This document shows, piece after piece, positions 62,612 through 64,000 of a DNA stretch of 64,000 nt. Location of the stretch: NCBI GenBank assembly GCA_036785325.1, contig JAXIVH010000012.1, positions 5,451,799 to 5,515,798 on the forward strand, read 5' to 3'. The notes beneath the pieces are model-generated. The model ran no database searches. It was not told the DNA's origin and saw nothing but the letters and a program-made list of their open reading frames with translations. The DNA is from Urophycis tenuis. Taxonomy: Eukaryota > Chordata > Actinopteri > Gadiformes > Phycidae. Each line of letters starts with the position of its first letter. Position 1 is the stretch's first letter. The translations under genes were made by a program, and so were the position numbers.

Positions 62612-64000
62612 ACTGGAAGGAGGAAACCACATCCACAATATCAGACCCCTGGAAGTCCTACCACATGACATACATTTAAGAATTCATTAAATAAATGATG
62701 CATCCAATTTAGGCCATAATTTTTTCCATGACAAGGAGCTAAAAAGTCAAGTCATTTTAATCAGACTTATTATTATGAATTAGTCTATAATGCAGCCCAA
62801 CAGTCTGACGTCATCAATGTTGGACGAAATAAGCAGTTATATTTTATACATTCCAAAACAGGCCGTGCCTATTTGTATTATTGTATTGCATTATGTATTA
62901 TTACCATCATCGTTATTGAACACACATTCTGTTGTGGTTTTTCATAAAGAGCAGGAAATCACCAAAATATGTCATTTCACTGTACGATTTGCATTTTTAT
63001 ATATACATTATATGTATATGTATTTTTTGTATTACAAGAAGGTATTTAAAAATATACCTCGTTTTTCTTTTTATCTCTTTATCATATTCTGTATTTAAAC
63101 TGTTTTTATATCCTTGCAACCAAAATGCTGTAACTATAAATGTCCCTGTTTGTGGGACAAATAAAAGGGTTTTCTTATTTTATCTTATCTTAGACCCAAT
63201 GACCCAATGCTCGAAAATTGTCTGAAAGGTGAGTATTTTTCGCTACCTACGTTGAACTATACCTTTGCTGTTATCTGTATTTCGTCTACACGTCAACTAA
63301 AGGATTCTGTCAATCTTAGAGTCCTTAAACACCTTTCAAAACCACGTCGTTTTAAGATCTACTCGTTTAAACTTACTTACTTAACTCGTTACAGGGGGAC
63401 ACTTGAGAGTGAAGGATTGGCGGTGTTACAATGAAATGGGTCGTGTATAAACAATGGTTCCGGGACATCATGTCATTTTTTTAGTAAAATAATTGTTGTT
63501 GCTGTTGCATTTGATGAAGAATAAATGTAAAAAGCGCTAAAATAAATGAGAGTACATTATCGGTATAGTCAAAAGGATAAAAGGTAAGTGATGTAAGATT
63601 TAAAGCTAGGGTAGGCAAATTTGAAAGTGTAAATGAAACCCAGCCAAATGTGAGAAATAGTATGCAATAAAATTAACTCGGAATTGTCAGTCAGTCATTT
63701 TCTAAACTGCTTATCCTCTAGAGCAGTGGTTCTCAAATGGGGGTACGCCAAGCAGCAACATTCCATGCTGAAAAATGAAGCCCATGCGGAAGTGCAAAAA
63801 CTTGCAGTTCCTCGACTGGCCGCTTGAGGCTGGCTGCAGAAGGGACTCAACTCCCATAGACACCCATGTTAAAATGTCCAACTTTACAGCCAAAATAAAC
63901 AAATGTTTACAGCCTGGTTAAAAAAACGGTTTTGGTGTCTTTCAGTAGTGTTCGAGTCCATGACAACTGTGAGGGGGGTGAATTTTTTTAGAATCCACTA
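62612..64000. other. COA4 upstream region and right edge, repeat remnants
   Basis: The COA4 promoter must lie here; no clear TATA box. A repeat tail TGTGGGACAAATAAAAGG is near 63153. At 63724 a hAT-type end, CAGTGGTTCTCAAATGGGGG, begins after a LINE-tail-like TTTTCTAAACTGCTTATCC; that element runs off the window. No gene seen. Confidence 0.55.

Noticed and set aside
62612..62671. 20-codon upstream extension of COA4
   Set aside because: The start at 62611 gives the family length and a typical acidic N-terminus; the extension has no similarity to COA4.

Overview
The window is teleost (ray-finned fish) genomic DNA. It holds intact single-exon type-I odorant receptors of fish type, a fish-like COA4 gene, and a dense mix of BEL/Pao, Ty3/gypsy, endogenous retrovirus, L2/CR1-like and RTE-like LINEs, hAT elements and MITEs, with (AT)n, (TG)n and (ATC)n microsatellites. 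Host coding content is small: six intact odorant receptors, one disrupted odorant receptor, COA4, and two domain-bearing gene fragments (THAP and P2X7-ballast-like). Most of the rest is transposon.

Layout. 1-5232: 3' part of a BEL/Pao retrotransposon and its LTR. 5250-35672: three tandem copies of an odorant-receptor unit (group A). Each has about 600 bp of shared upstream DNA, the receptor exon, and several kb of shared downstream DNA with a CTCF-like site. A1 is split by a 7.9 kb endogenous retrovirus (6167-14065) flanked by a 4-5 bp duplication. A2 (21217-22185) and A3 (28299-29267) are intact. Unit 1 carries a Harbinger-like MITE inside an L2, unit 2 a hAT-type MITE, and unit 3 a hAT remnant plus an RTE-like LINE. 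36660-37643: A4, an intact, more diverged group-A receptor. 40654-41601, 55362-56309 and 60822-61760: three intact group-B receptors (B1-B3) with homologous flanks. 62357-62611 (minus): COA4.

Between B1 and B2 lies an 11.9 kb composite insertion (42979-54881). Its outer ends are hAT termini with an 8 bp target duplication, and the paralogous empty site survives near 60101-60108. Nested inside are an L2 LINE, a gypsy element, a CR1/L2-like LINE with a 2A-like peptide, an RTE-like LINE, and a cassette with a spliced THAP-domain gene (plus strand) facing a P2X7-ballast-like gene fragment (minus strand). The 3' flank of B2 is interrupted by a second, truncated Ty3/gypsy element (56989-about 59870).

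The most unusual structure is the 2 kb leader of the endogenous retrovirus. It holds a tandem series of about 105 bp repeats, followed by at least seven copies of a stem-loop motif. The flanks of that motif are conserved while its stems change in a compensatory way, which suggests a repeated structured RNA. All family assignments rest on reading the sequence and on recall of family motifs; no database search was run.
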